A stretch of 64,000 nt of DNA from CAMWXW01 sp051650105 (GCA_051650105.1 JBOFIJ010000003.1:54513-118512), one strand, 5' to 3'; numbered from the stretch's first letter, positions 1 through 9,895 are shown. Notes: generated from the sequence alone by a model not told the origin. Numbers and translations are program-made.

Positions 1-372
1 GCTTCTGGTTTAGCTATTGGTGGAAGAACAGGGTTAACAGCATTTGTTACAGGAATATGTTTTATTGTCGCAATCTTTTTTACACCATTTATGCTTATGA
101 TACCTTCAGCAGCAACGGCTCCGTGCCTTATACTTATAGGCATTGTTTTTTTAGATGGCTTACGTCATGTTGAATTTGGAAAATTAGAAGCGACAATAGC
201 ACCTCTTAGTATGGTATCTGTAGCAATTTTTACAGCCTCTATTTCAACAGGTGTTGCTGTTGGGGTTATTTTATATACGGTGAGCCAAATAGCTTCTGGT
301 AAAATAAAAGAAATCCATCCAGGTCTATATATATTATGTGCAATTTTTATATATTATTTAGCAACGCGATAA
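1..372 (+). CDS. NCS2-family purine permease, C-terminal part (5' end outside window)
   Basis: The reading frame is open from base 1 and ends at TAA 370-372, giving the last 123 residues of an inner-membrane transporter. The first visible residues include the motif GGRTGLTAFVTG, followed by hydrophobic segments and ATAPCLILIGI. This pattern is typical of the AzgA/PbuG branch of the nucleobase-cation symporter-2 family, which imports adenine, guanine or hypoxanthine by proton symport. At least four membrane-spanning stretches are visible, and the protein ends in a short hydrophobic tail. The substrate cannot be decided from this fragment. No partner gene follows within 700 bases, so it is probably the last gene of its transcript. 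The family assignment is fairly safe; the specificity is unknown. Confidence 0.8.
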   Translation, partial: ASGLAIGGRTGLTAFVTGICFIVAIFFTPFMLMIPSAATAPCLILIGIVFLDGLRHVEFGKLEATIAPLSMVSVAIFTASISTGVAVGVILYTVSQIASGKIKEIHPGLYILCAIFIYYLATR

Positions 373-1168
373 AAATAGTGTATTTCTTATGTATGACAGG
401 CACAGGAATTTATTTTTCCAATACTTTTTCTTTTATTATTATGTTTAGGAAGTGACTATTATATAGATAATGTAGTGCGCTGCACATATACAGTAAAATA
501 TTTTTTTATTGTGGAGAATATGATACTGTTTATTTTAAGAGAATGGATATAAATGATCTATACATTGTGATTTTATATAAAACCCTTTTGCTATTTGAAA
601 TAGAATTCTTCTAAGTACCAGTATTATTAGTGAATGAATTTTGGTATAGTGTGCAATTGTTGAGAAGAATGTTATTTATTGTAATATAGTGAGGATATAA
701 ATTGTATAGGAGAAAAAAATATAAAAATAATCTCAATACTATTTCTTATTAGGTAGATGTATTGTTGTTAACAATGGAAAGGAGATGGTAGAAAAAGAAT
801 ATACAATAGTGTTTTTTGGGTAACTATTTTACTTTTTTGAATGTGTATCAAATTATTTCATATATATATTTACTTATTGTAAAAAGAGAATTGTTATTAT
901 AAGTAGTGTGGTGTACCAGCAAGGATTATACGCGGTTACGTTATTGCTTTTATAGAAGAATAGAAGAAGATAAAGGTATTATATATTCTAATATAATGTC
1001 TTATTGATGTTACTTTATATAATAAGAATTGTATAAGTAGAACGTTGTCGTACATATCAAGATGATTTTTTATGTAAAAGCAATAGAAATATTTTTGAAA
1101 ACTATAAAGGGCAGAGAAAACTTGACAAGTATAGAAAAGTTAGATAGTCTCAGTATTCTGGTGATGAA
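373..1168. other. Gene-free AT-rich stretch
   Basis: Nearly 800 bases between the permease and the tRNA gene. I see no open frame with a credible ribosome-binding site, no clear relic of a known gene, and no strong hairpin. The composition is very rich in A and T, as in the other spacers of this window. It must contain the tRNA promoter near its right end, but I cannot pick out the -35 and -10 boxes with confidence. Confidence 0.5.
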
Positions 1169-1244
<76 letters not shown>

Positions 1245-1795
1245 TAAGAGTAAGGTAGTATAGTGAGTACTAGTATCTAATATTTAGTGATTCAACCCTA
1301 TATAATGTTTCTTTCTATGGTGCCTATTCTCATTTTTATAAGGGTAAATATTATTTTAATGGCTATAGTAACTTTTCTTCTTAACTACTGAGAATGTTAT
1401 GTGTTTCAGTGGTTATTAGTCTTTTTATTTCTTATTCTTTTGTCGTAGAAACTATCAAAATAAAAAATTATTTACGTAGTATATTATAAAAAGAAAATTT
1501 TTATAACATTGTGGCAATATACTACAATAGCATAGTACTGAGCAATAACATGATGAGAAAGAGAAGACAATAAGGAAGAGGCATTGCTTCTTGAAATTTA
1601 AAAAAGGTTATTGTCTTGCCCACTGTGGTTGCCAGTATAAGGTATGTAGATTGCGAAAAGAGTTCTTTATTGGATGTGCTGTATATAGAATAAATGCGAC
1701 AAACAGAGATGGTATATCGATTTAGGGAAGATCGTCCTGCAAATTATATAATATACAGGACGATATATAAAAAGAAGTATTATTATAGCTAGTAT
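1245..1795. other. Gene-free spacer after tRNA-Ala
   Basis: About 550 AT-rich bases between the tRNA and the 3' end of the truncated flavohemoglobin. No reading frame with a credible start was seen. The only structured element is the inverted repeat at 1731-1764, listed separately. Confidence 0.5.
1731..1764 (-). terminator. Inverted repeat below the truncated globin gene, possible terminator
   Basis: A perfect 9-bp inverted repeat, ATCGTCCTG and CAGGACGAT, encloses an AT-rich 16-base loop. It lies about 30 bases past the stop codon of the leftward flavohemoglobin gene, where a terminator would be expected. No run of T follows on the minus strand, so it is not a classical rho-independent terminator. 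It may only protect the mRNA 3' end. Confidence 0.4.
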
Positions 1796-2524
1796 TTATA
1801 CAGGATAGCTAACTTCAATGGTATCTCCAGTAGAGATAGAAGAGAATATTTTCTTAGATTCTTCATCTTGTTTTGAAAGGATGAAGGTAAAAGAAGAAGC
1901 TTCTTTTGAAATAGTATATTGTCTTGGTTGTTTAAATGCTGCATTAGCAAAAGGGTATATAATAGAGAGATATTCTTTTGATGCAGGAATGGAATGTCCA
2001 GCAGGGACTTCTAAAGTAATAATTTTATTAGCACCATCTTCTTTTACAGTGAGTACTTTTGCGGATTTAAATCCTCTCCATCCACCATTTTTTTCCATTT
2101 CTTTATACATGTCTTCTTCTAGATTAATAAATATTGTAGCAATAACGCCATATGCTGTTGCCCATGCATTAATAATATCGTCGGTAGCGGCACTTCCAAG
2201 AGTTTCTTTTATTGCTCGTAGTAAATGTGCTCCAACAATATCATATTGTTCTTTTGTAACATGTAAACTAACATGTTTTCGTGCAATATTTTTAACTGCA
2301 GGCATGAGGTTTTCAAGGTTTTCTATATTTTCTGCGGCAGCAAGAAGTGTAAGAGCAAGACTTTCAGGTTGAATGCCATTTTCTTGTTTTTCCATATTGA
2401 AGATATTCTTTAAATTAGGGTGTTCTGAGAGCATATTTTTATAAAATACTTTTGTAATTGCTGTACCATGTTCTCTTAAAGCGGGAACGGTTTGTTTTAT
2501 TATATCAATAGTTTCTTTATTCAT
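1796..2524 (-). CDS. hmp: Truncated flavohemoglobin: globin domain plus partial FAD domain
   Basis: Flavohemoglobins detoxify nitric oxide in the cytoplasm: a globin holds heme and oxygen, and an attached FAD/NAD(P)H reductase supplies electrons. Residues 1-140 match the globin part, with Tyr28, Gln52 and proximal His84 placed one residue before Tyr29, Gln53 and His85 of the E. coli enzyme. Residues 150-242 match the FAD-binding barrel, including the flavin motif RQYTI at 201-205. The protein then stops after GDTIEVSYPV, where the family continues with the end of the FAD domain and the whole NAD-binding domain (full length about 400). The start is the ATG at 2524, preceded by GGAG at a good distance; an earlier in-frame ATG at 2566 has no such site. 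The product may still bind heme and NO but should not reduce itself without another reductase. It is either a pseudogene or a shortened functional globin. Confidence 0.85.
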   Translation of the reverse strand: MNKETIDIIKQTVPALREHGTAITKVFYKNMLSEHPNLKNIFNMEKQENGIQPESLALTLLAAAENIENLENLMPAVKNIARKHVSLHVTKEQYDIVGAHLLRAIKETLGSAATDDIINAWATAYGVIATIFINLEEDMYKEMEKNGGWRGFKSAKVLTVKEDGANKIITLEVPAGHSIPASKEYLSIIYPFANAAFKQPRQYTISKEASSFTFILSKQDEESKKIFSSISTGDTIEVSYPV

Positions 2525-2773
2525 AAGAACTCCATTTTTTAAAGTATAGGCAACCACATATATCATAAAAATAAATAAATGAAAACAGTAATAAAATATA
2601 TATAGGTAATATCGTGGGAAATGCTACACAAAGGGAGTGTTGGAATAAGTAAGCAAAGAATATTAAAGACAGTGTATTTTTTACAATTTACTAAGGTAAA
2701 TGTAATTATATTGTCACTTTGTTTATAAGAATATATTTTGCATGGATAAGGAGTTCACAAAAAGGAGAAATGT

Positions 2774-4426
2774 GTGAATCATAAAGTCGAGTACGATAAT
2801 AATGGGGAAATCAGTGAGATTTTTTATGAAATAGATGGTGTTCTTTTTCCTCTTCTTGAAAATAATGGTAAAAGAAGGGAGTATAATCTATATGAATATG
2901 CAAAAGGAATAGCAGGGCAAAGGGCTAATAAAAGTATAGCCGTTTTCTTAGGAATGGGCTCTTGTGAGGCTATAAAACAATATAGTAATGATACAGAGAC
3001 GCTGTGCATCGTTGTGGATGATACAGGCCTTGTGCAAGAAATAGGTATACAGCAAAACAATATACATTATGTAGAAAGTATGCAGGAAGATGTTGTTAAA
3101 CAATGTATAGAAAATATTATGAAAGAAAAGGGTGTGTATTCCATATTTTCTGTAATGCATCCATTTTATGCAAGAAGGTATAAAGAAACGTACAGAGGTA
3201 TAAAAAAATATATTGATAATTTTAGCGTACAAAATAATGCTATTAGTAAAAGTACTTGGAAGAATGTAAGAATACTTTTTCTTGGTTCTGCTTGTTTTAT
3301 TAGAAATGAATTTATAAAAGCAGCAAAAAAAGAAGGTATTGAGCATAGCTCTGTTATTCTTCCAAACGTATTAACTGCTGGGGAATATAAGAAAATATTA
3401 TCACAAGAATATAGTTTAGGACGTCCAAATTTTATTTTAACAACAAATCATACATGTTTTGATAGAAATGCGATATTTTCTGAGATAATTGAGTCATTAT
3501 CTATACCAGTGGCCTCCTATTTTATGGATAATCCATATCTTGATATAGAGAAGCAACCAGAACGCACAAGAAAATATACTAGTGTTTTTACATATGATGC
3601 AGATACTGTGAAATATATAAAATCTTGTTTATTTGAAAATGTATATTATTTACCTCTTGGGACAGATACAGAGCGTTTTACACCGGGTAAGAACCCTAGA
3701 AATAGCACAATACATAACAATATTGTGGGTTTTTTGGGTTCATCTCACCAAGCACATATTACAAGACATGCACAGTATTTATACCCTTCTATTCTACGGG
3801 AAAAAGCACAAGAGATTTCTTTACGTTACAAAGAAAGTGCAGATTATATTCCTTGTACTTTGCTGAAAAGAGAATATCCACAGTGCTATAATATGTATAA
3901 GAAACTGGATAAGTATGTAATGCGAGAATATGAACAATATATTATATATTTGGCTACGTATAAAAAGCGCGAAGAGAACATTATGGCAGCGAGCATTCTT
4001 CCTATAACGGTATCGGGTGATACCGGGTGGAATAGTATAAAGGGGAATAAGAATATACGTTTAATGGAAGGAATATCCTATGCCCATGCACAATATTTTT
4101 ATAGACAAATGGAAATACTATTAAATAGCGTGTGCACACAGATGAAAAATGCCGTTAACCAGAGAGTGTTTGATGTTCCTGCAACAGGGACTTTTGTTCT
4201 TACAGAGTATACAGAACAGATTGAAAATGTATTTGATATTGGAAAAGAAATTATTTGTTATAAAAATAAAGAGGAATTGCAAGAATACCTATTGTATTAT
4301 CACAAGAACGAGAGCGAACGCAGAAAAATAGTGGCTAAAGGAAGGGAAAGAATTATAAAAGAGCATGATTATAGGCATAGGTTACGAGAAATAGTTCAAA
4401 AAATGCAAGAAATCTATGGAGTGTAA
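2774..4426 (+). CDS. CgeB-like glycosyltransferase, first of a tandem pair
   Basis: A 550-residue protein of the CgeB/DUF3880 glycosyltransferase type, presumed to act in the cytoplasm on a protein or cell-surface acceptor. The N-terminal third (about 1-160) carries FLGMGSCEAI, a nucleotide-binding-like loop. The middle contains ASYFMDNP and YLPLGTDTERF, and the C-terminal part has NQRVFDVPATGTFVLTEY, the signature of the family's GT-B donor-binding half. The start is GTG at 2774, seven bases after AGGAGA; the overlapping ATG at 2770 runs into a stop after four codons. The next gene begins 6 bases downstream and is a paralog. Both precede the flagellar hook-junction operon, and enzymes of this type near flagellar genes usually glycosylate flagellin. 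That role is inferred from position only. Confidence 0.75.
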   Translation: MNHKVEYDNNGEISEIFYEIDGVLFPLLENNGKRREYNLYEYAKGIAGQRANKSIAVFLGMGSCEAIKQYSNDTETLCIVVDDTGLVQEIGIQQNNIHYVESMQEDVVKQCIENIMKEKGVYSIFSVMHPFYARRYKETYRGIKKYIDNFSVQNNAISKSTWKNVRILFLGSACFIRNEFIKAAKKEGIEHSSVILPNVLTAGEYKKILSQEYSLGRPNFILTTNHTCFDRNAIFSEIIESLSIPVASYFMDNPYLDIEKQPERTRKYTSVFTYDADTVKYIKSCLFENVYYLPLGTDTERFTPGKNPRNSTIHNNIVGFLGSSHQAHITRHAQYLYPSILREKAQEISLRYKESADYIPCTLLKREYPQCYNMYKKLDKYVMREYEQYIIYLATYKKREENIMAASILPITVSGDTGWNSIKGNKNIRLMEGISYAHAQYFYRQMEILLNSVCTQMKNAVNQRVFDVPATGTFVLTEYTEQIENVFDIGKEIICYKNKEELQEYLLYYHKNESERRKIVAKGRERIIKEHDYRHRLREIVQKMQEIYGV

Positions 4427-4432
4427 TGTTGT

Positions 4433-6118
4433 ATGGGTGAAGAAGATAAGTATATAATAGAACGCAGTATTTTAGATGGGGGAGAAGAAGAGATAGCAAT
4501 AACACATTTAGGAGAACGAACATTATTATCTTCTTGTGGTGGTAAAGAGAGAGAAAAACGACTTATACAGGCTGTACACGAAACAATGCCAGAAGAGAGA
4601 GAATCGGCAATATTATTGTTGGGTGTTGGCAGTGGTTACAGTATAGAATACTGTATAAAACATGGTATAAAGTGTGTTGTTGTAGATAGAGAAGGTTTGG
4701 CAGAATATTTAGAATTTAGTAAGGGCTATCCCGAAATAACAGTATATAGAGAAATAGATTTCACAAAATTGTATGAAAAAATACTATCGTGGCAGGTGAG
4801 CCATAAAGGAGTGGGGCTTATTCCTTTTATTCCGCCACTACATAAGAAAAATAATAAAGAATATTATCAGAAAATTTTTACAGATTTTCAAAAAAATATA
4901 TTCAATAATGTTTGGAAGCAGATACAAGATAGTCCACGATTTATTAAAAATAGACCGTGTAGAATACTATTTATTCCAGAGTATTACTGTTTACGTGCCC
5001 ATATAGAGAATGCATGTAAAAGAATAGGAGTAGAATGTATTTCTTTACATATGATAAGTGGTATATCTTTAGAAGAACAGGCATCTAGAATTATACAATA
5101 CTGTATAAAGTGTAAGCCAGACTATATTTTAACTATAAATCATTGGGGTTTTGAAAATAATGTATTAGCACAAGAAGTAATAGAGGCAACACATATTCCT
5201 GTGGCTTCGTGGTTTGTAGATAGTCCAGATATTATTCTTGGATACGAGGAAATAAAGGGGATGGAATATTTCCATATTTTTACGTGGGAAAAATCTACTA
5301 TAGAAAGAATACGGTCAAAGGGCTATACACATGTAGAGTATCTTCCTCTAGCGACAGATCCTACAATATTTTCTCCGAAAAAAAAAGCATTGGGAAAACA
5401 TTTACAACAGTATAAAAGTGATTTTCTTTTTGTAGGAGCAACGGGTGTAACACAATTTGAACATCTTTTAGCAAGAACACTGCTACCATATAGACTATAT
5501 ACATATCTTGAAGAGTTGGCACAGAGTATTTTTATAAAAGTACCCAATAATATAAAAGATTTTTTGGAAGAAAAAAATATTCCAGAGTATAGGAATCTCT
5601 CATTAAAACAAAAAAAAGAATATGCACTGCTTGTTTTCTTCTATGCGAATACATATAAGCGCACTCACTATATGAAGGCACTTTCAGAATATAAAGTGAC
5701 AATAGCTGGCGATGTATATTGGAAAGATCTCCTTGGGAAATCGTTAAATACAGTATTACCGCCGGTAGTATATATGAGTGAATTACCTTTATTATATCCT
5801 CATATAGCAGTGAATTTGAATATAACATCTGTGCAGATGAAAGAATCAGTAAACCAAAGAGTATTTGATATACCAGCATGTGGTTCTTTTGTTCTTACAG
5901 ATGATCAAAAGGAGTTATATGATCTGTTTGAAGTGGGTAAGGAAATAATAGCCTATTCATGTATAGAAGAGATGAAAGAATTAATGGGTTATTATCTCGC
6001 TCATCCTCGTGAAAGAAATATAATAAGCATGGCTGGTCGTAAGAGAGTGTTAGAAGAGCATACATTCGAGAAGAGAATGCAGAATATAACGAATAGTATG
6101 CAAAAATATTTTGGCTAA
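4433..6118 (+). CDS. CgeB-like glycosyltransferase, second of a tandem pair
   Basis: 561 residues with the same layout as the upstream gene: GVGSGYSIEYC near residue 65, ASWFVDSP in the middle, YLPLATDPTIF, and the C-terminal signature NQRVFDIPACGSFVLTDD followed by a DLFEVGKEI segment. The pair clearly arose by tandem duplication but has diverged widely, so they may use different acceptors or act in sequence. The ATG at 4433 lies 6 bases after the preceding stop, so translation is probably coupled. The gene ends about 90 bases before flgN, with a sigma-54-type element in the gap, so the flagellar genes can be transcribed separately. Flagellin or other surface glycosylation is the likely role; the sugar is unknown. 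Confidence 0.75.
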   Translation: MGEEDKYIIERSILDGGEEEIAITHLGERTLLSSCGGKEREKRLIQAVHETMPEERESAILLLGVGSGYSIEYCIKHGIKCVVVDREGLAEYLEFSKGYPEITVYREIDFTKLYEKILSWQVSHKGVGLIPFIPPLHKKNNKEYYQKIFTDFQKNIFNNVWKQIQDSPRFIKNRPCRILFIPEYYCLRAHIENACKRIGVECISLHMISGISLEEQASRIIQYCIKCKPDYILTINHWGFENNVLAQEVIEATHIPVASWFVDSPDIILGYEEIKGMEYFHIFTWEKSTIERIRSKGYTHVEYLPLATDPTIFSPKKKALGKHLQQYKSDFLFVGATGVTQFEHLLARTLLPYRLYTYLEELAQSIFIKVPNNIKDFLEEKNIPEYRNLSLKQKKEYALLVFFYANTYKRTHYMKALSEYKVTIAGDVYWKDLLGKSLNTVLPPVVYMSELPLLYPHIAVNLNITSVQMKESVNQRVFDIPACGSFVLTDDQKELYDLFEVGKEIIAYSCIEEMKELMGYYLAHPRERNIISMAGRKRVLEEHTFEKRMQNITNSMQKYFG

Positions 6119-6134
6119 GAAGGGAAAAATATGC

Positions 6135-6150
6135 TGGCATAGTCCTTGCT
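6135..6150 (+). promoter_or_regulatory. Sigma-54-type promoter upstream of flgN
   Basis: The sequence TGGCATAGTCCTTGCT has GG at 6136-6137 and GC at 6148-6149 with exactly ten bases between, and matches the -24/-12 consensus TGGCAC-N5-TTGCW closely. It lies 55 bases before the flgN start, a fitting distance for a short leader. Flagellar hook and filament genes in related bacteria often use RpoN with an enhancer-binding protein. No enhancer site was identified. Confidence 0.75.
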
Positions 6151-6204
6151 CATTTTACATGATATGAAAGAATATTTCATAAAAACAGAGGAAGGTAGGA
6201 ATCT

Positions 6205-6663
6205 ATGAATTACGTAATAGAATCTTTGGAAAGACAGTATCATGCTTTCATTTTATTGTCAAATCTTCTTGAAGAAGAAAGGGCTATTTTACAATCAGCA
6301 AAACCAGATATGTTGGTACAAACAAGTTTTGCAATAAAAGAATTAGTAGAGCAAATAGATAAAGAACGTATATCGCTAAAACAATACACAAATGGAAGCG
6401 TTCTAACATATATAGAAAGTTTTTCAGAAGAGAATAAAGAGAGTGTTATGGAATTAGTAGAAAAGGTGAGAACGATAGAAAGTGCTATTAAAGAAATGGC
6501 TAGTATGAATATTTTTATAGCTCAGGGTATGGTATCTCAAAGTCACAAGGACGTTGAATTTATACAAGAACAAATGTCTGTGCGTGAAAACATTGGATAT
6601 ATCTCATCTGGAGAATTGAAGAAGAAAACAGTTCAGGGGAACTTTTTAGAAGGAAGATCATAA
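6205..6663 (+). CDS. flgN: Flagellar export chaperone FlgN
   Basis: A 152-residue, mostly helical, charged protein with the heptad-like pattern of FlgN. FlgN is the cytoplasmic chaperone that keeps the hook-filament junction proteins FlgK and FlgL soluble and delivers them to the flagellar export apparatus. Sequence conservation in this family is low, so the call rests on size, helical character and position directly before flgK. The start ATG at 6205 follows GAGGAAGGTAGG. The stop codon TAA overlaps the flgK start by one base (TAATG), which indicates coupled translation. It is the first gene of the operon behind the sigma-54-type element. Confidence 0.8.
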   Translation: MNYVIESLERQYHAFILLSNLLEEERAILQSAKPDMLVQTSFAIKELVEQIDKERISLKQYTNGSVLTYIESFSEENKESVMELVEKVRTIESAIKEMASMNIFIAQGMVSQSHKDVEFIQEQMSVRENIGYISSGELKKKTVQGNFLEGRS

Positions 6664-8669
6664 TGTCTATATCAAGTATTTTTCAAATAGGTAAAAGTAT
6701 TCTCACAGAAACAACCAAAGGACAATACGCAGTATCTAAGAATATAGATGGTTCATTAGATCCCAATTACCACAAAATAAATACATTATTTACCTCAACT
6801 CAATATGGTGTGGATGCCAAGTTTACGCGGGCCTATAATCAATATACAGAAAGAAGTTTCATAAGAGAGGCTTCGGATGAAAATAGGTGGACGACACAAG
6901 ATGATCTATTACAAAATGTTCAGGAACTATTTAACGAAAGTGGAGATAAAGAAGGAATAGGTAAGACGTTAAGTAAATTCTTCTCAAGTTGGAGTGCTCT
7001 TGCTGCAGACCCCACAAATACTGGGAATAAAACAGAATTACTCGGTGTGGCAAAAACATTGGTACAGATGTTACAAAATGCGGATCAATCTTTAGAAAAA
7101 AGTAAACAGGAAGTTAATGCACAAATATCATCACAAGTGGATGCTATAAATGGAATAGTAAAAGAAATAGCTGCAATAAATGAAACAATAAAGGGCGATA
7201 GTGGTGCTGAAAACTTCACTCTTTTAGATAGAAGAGATGCGTTAACAAGGGAACTGTCGCAATATATAGATATTGATATAACAAATAGTAATGCAGATAT
7301 GTTCACAATAGCAACGAAATCTGGTCATACGTTAGTGAATGGTTCAGATGCATTTTCTCTGTCTTTTGAACAGGGCCATGTATCAAATCAATTACTAGCG
7401 GATTCTCTATATACGGGTGGTATTCATTATTCAGGGGCATCAAATTACGAATATACTATAGAAATTCTTCCTCCAGGAGGAGACGTTGGGACCGCAAATT
7501 TCAGGGCTTCAATAGATGGTGGTAAAACATGGCTCACAAATCCAGAAACAGGAACACAGGCTTTTGTAACAAGTACGGAAGATAAACCTACAAAAGTGGG
7601 CGATTTAGCAATTTCTTTTGATAGCGCTAAGGGGGCGTTAAGTGCAGGAGATTCATTTAGTATAGTTCCAAAACAGGCTTTATATTGGGAAAGTGCAACT
7701 CTTGGTAAGATAAATGTAACGCCTCAGGGTTTTGGAAATGGTAGCGATACCACATCTCGTGTAACGGGCGGTTCTTTGGCAGGGTTATTTTTTTATCGAG
7801 ATAACAACGTAAGTAAATATAAAGACCAATTACACGATTTAAGTAAATCGATAATTTGGGAAGTAAATACATTATATAGCCAAGGAGCAAGTGCACCGAG
7901 TTCATTATTCGAAGGGACAGTGAGTATAAAGGAGAGTAGACTTCCTTTAGGAGAATATAATTCAGGTAATCCGTGGTATAATAAAATACAGTCTGGACAA
8001 TTCACAATACATGAATATGATGCCACAGGCACAGCAATAGCGTCTCATGCTATTGCTTTTGATCCAGCAACAGATAGTTTGGAGGATGTCGTTGCAAATA
8101 TCAATGCTGCGATGCCAGGTTCTGCCAAAATTGTAGACGGAGCACTTGTTGTAGAGCCAACTGGTGCCAAGACAATAGCGTTTGGGAAAGACTCAACGGG
8201 CCTATTGGGTGCATTGGGTATGAATTCATTTTTTGAAGGGACAAATGCAACAGATATCGAGATTACATTGGGTATTGCAAATTCTTCTACATCTATTCAT
8301 ACAGGAAGTGTAAATGCAGATGGCACAATAAACGTGGGTTCAAATGATATTGCACTAGCCATTGCAGAACTTAGTAGTAAAAATGTATCGATAGAGAATA
8401 AATTGGGGGTAAATGAGCAAAGTACTCTTTCTGGGTATTATAACGCTATAACAAGTGGTATTGGTTCAGATAAGGCGAATGCAAAGGCACAAAGTATTTT
8501 TTACAATGCACAAGCTGGATACTGGTATGCAAAAGGACAATCTGAATATGGAGTAAATACAGATGAAGAATTAATGCTATCCCAAGAGTATCAAAACTTA
8601 TATGTAGCAGGAACAAGAATAATGAGAGCAGCACAAGAAATGATGGATAGCTTGTTATCTGTGTTTTAA
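6663..8669 (+). CDS. flgK: Flagellar hook-associated protein 1 (FlgK)
   Basis: 668 residues. FlgK and FlgL form the short junction that joins the hook to the filament outside the cell. The C-terminus (EYQNLYVAGTRIMRAAQEMM) is the typical amphipathic D0 helix of FlgK, and residues about 130-205 form the conserved D1 helix region. The N-terminal D0 helix (MSISSIFQIGKSIL) is divergent from the usual pattern. Residues 240-560 form the variable outer domains and contain a DGGKTW repeat-like segment that also occurs in FlgL here as DGGVTW. There is no Sec signal, as expected for a substrate of the flagellar export gate. It is translationally coupled to flgN. Confidence 0.93.
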   Translation: MSISSIFQIGKSILTETTKGQYAVSKNIDGSLDPNYHKINTLFTSTQYGVDAKFTRAYNQYTERSFIREASDENRWTTQDDLLQNVQELFNESGDKEGIGKTLSKFFSSWSALAADPTNTGNKTELLGVAKTLVQMLQNADQSLEKSKQEVNAQISSQVDAINGIVKEIAAINETIKGDSGAENFTLLDRRDALTRELSQYIDIDITNSNADMFTIATKSGHTLVNGSDAFSLSFEQGHVSNQLLADSLYTGGIHYSGASNYEYTIEILPPGGDVGTANFRASIDGGKTWLTNPETGTQAFVTSTEDKPTKVGDLAISFDSAKGALSAGDSFSIVPKQALYWESATLGKINVTPQGFGNGSDTTSRVTGGSLAGLFFYRDNNVSKYKDQLHDLSKSIIWEVNTLYSQGASAPSSLFEGTVSIKESRLPLGEYNSGNPWYNKIQSGQFTIHEYDATGTAIASHAIAFDPATDSLEDVVANINAAMPGSAKIVDGALVVEPTGAKTIAFGKDSTGLLGALGMNSFFEGTNATDIEITLGIANSSTSIHTGSVNADGTINVGSNDIALAIAELSSKNVSIENKLGVNEQSTLSGYYNAITSGIGSDKANAKAQSIFYNAQAGYWYAKGQSEYGVNTDEELMLSQEYQNLYVAGTRIMRAAQEMMDSLLSVF

Positions 8670-8691
8670 AAGGCGTAAGGAGGAGGTATAT

Positions 8692-9873
8692 ATGCGAATA
8701 ACAAATGCAATGATGTCACAGATACGTTCTCAGGGCGTGAATAGAGCAGGGAATAAGCTTTTGGAAGTGTTAGAGCAGGGAAATTCAGGTGTGAAGGTAA
8801 ATAGACCATCAGATAACCCAATAGCATATGCACTGGCAAGAATGTACGATAAACAATTATTAGATAATTCTAGATATCTGGAGAATAATATTGTCGCAAA
8901 ATCGTGGTTAGATAGACAGGATGTGACGTTAAAAAATACATTAGAGATAACAGGAAAGATTTATACATTGGCTGAAGAAGCAGCAAATGGTACTTTGGGC
9001 GGTGATGAATTAAATGCAATAGCATATGAACTGCGGTCTTTGTATAAGAATCTGTCGGATATAAGTAGTAATCAATTTAATGGTAATTACTTATATTCTG
9101 GGAAAGATTTTCACACGCCACCATATGTGATGGGAACAGCTGTAGACAGTACTATAAGCGTACCAGTTGGAGAATCTATTTCTTTTTCTGGAGATACAGA
9201 TAAAACAATTACGACACGTGTTCCAGTTGGAAGCGGTGGAGAAGTGGGTACAGATGCACTGACATTTGAATATTCTTCGGATGGCGGTGTAACATGGCAA
9301 AGTGTATCAATGGCTGCGGACCAAACAGAACTTGATTTGGGAAGTGGTCAGAAGATATCTTTTCCAGTGGGCACAATTTTGGCAGAGAATGATACATTAA
9401 GGATCCGACCCTCTTTGGAATATACTGCTGGAACTGGCAATTTTGATATTGAAATTATGAGTGGTCATACAATTACTGTAAATGGTAATGGTCTCAGTAT
9501 TTTTGGCGGTAAGGTACCCAGTGGCAAAACCCCGCCAGATACCCAGAATATGTTGGAAGTAGTAGGGAAATTAATTGGCGCTGTTGAGAGTCATGACAAA
9601 AAAGAAATATCTGCTCTTCTTTCGTCCATTAAATCATCAAATGATCATATTATCGATTATCAAGCAAAGATAGGTGGGGATTTAAATCGTTTATCAACGG
9701 CACAAAAACTTGTAGAAAGTTCAAGTAATGTGGCTAAGGATAGTTTAAGTAATGTACAGGATGTGGATGCGACAGTATTGTTAGAGGATAAAAGTAACTT
9801 GGAGATTCAATACAAAATAAATATTGCACTCTACTCCACAATTCAAAAAATGAATATGATTCATTATCTATAA
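8692..9873 (+). CDS. flgL: Flagellar hook-associated protein 3 (FlgL)
   Basis: 393 residues. The start MRITNAMMSQIRSQGVNRAG and the following KVNRPSDNPIAYALA are the flagellin-like N-terminal helix and the FlgL signature. The C-terminus again forms a helix (LEIQYKINIALYSTIQKM). The central part (about 150-270) holds the domain with DGGVTWQSV, related to one in FlgK. A strong ribosome-binding site, AGGAGGAGG, lies just before the ATG. It sits 22 bases after flgK and 22 before fliW, so all belong to one transcript. Confidence 0.93.
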   Translation: MRITNAMMSQIRSQGVNRAGNKLLEVLEQGNSGVKVNRPSDNPIAYALARMYDKQLLDNSRYLENNIVAKSWLDRQDVTLKNTLEITGKIYTLAEEAANGTLGGDELNAIAYELRSLYKNLSDISSNQFNGNYLYSGKDFHTPPYVMGTAVDSTISVPVGESISFSGDTDKTITTRVPVGSGGEVGTDALTFEYSSDGGVTWQSVSMAADQTELDLGSGQKISFPVGTILAENDTLRIRPSLEYTAGTGNFDIEIMSGHTITVNGNGLSIFGGKVPSGKTPPDTQNMLEVVGKLIGAVESHDKKEISALLSSIKSSNDHIIDYQAKIGGDLNRLSTAQKLVESSSNVAKDSLSNVQDVDATVLLEDKSNLEIQYKINIALYSTIQKMNMIHYL

Positions 9874-9895
9874 AATATAAGAGAAGGAAAATAGT

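Noticed and set aside
1818..2372. Rightward 184-codon ORF
   Set aside because: It is the complement of the well-supported leftward flavohemoglobin and has no family resemblance or ribosome-binding site.
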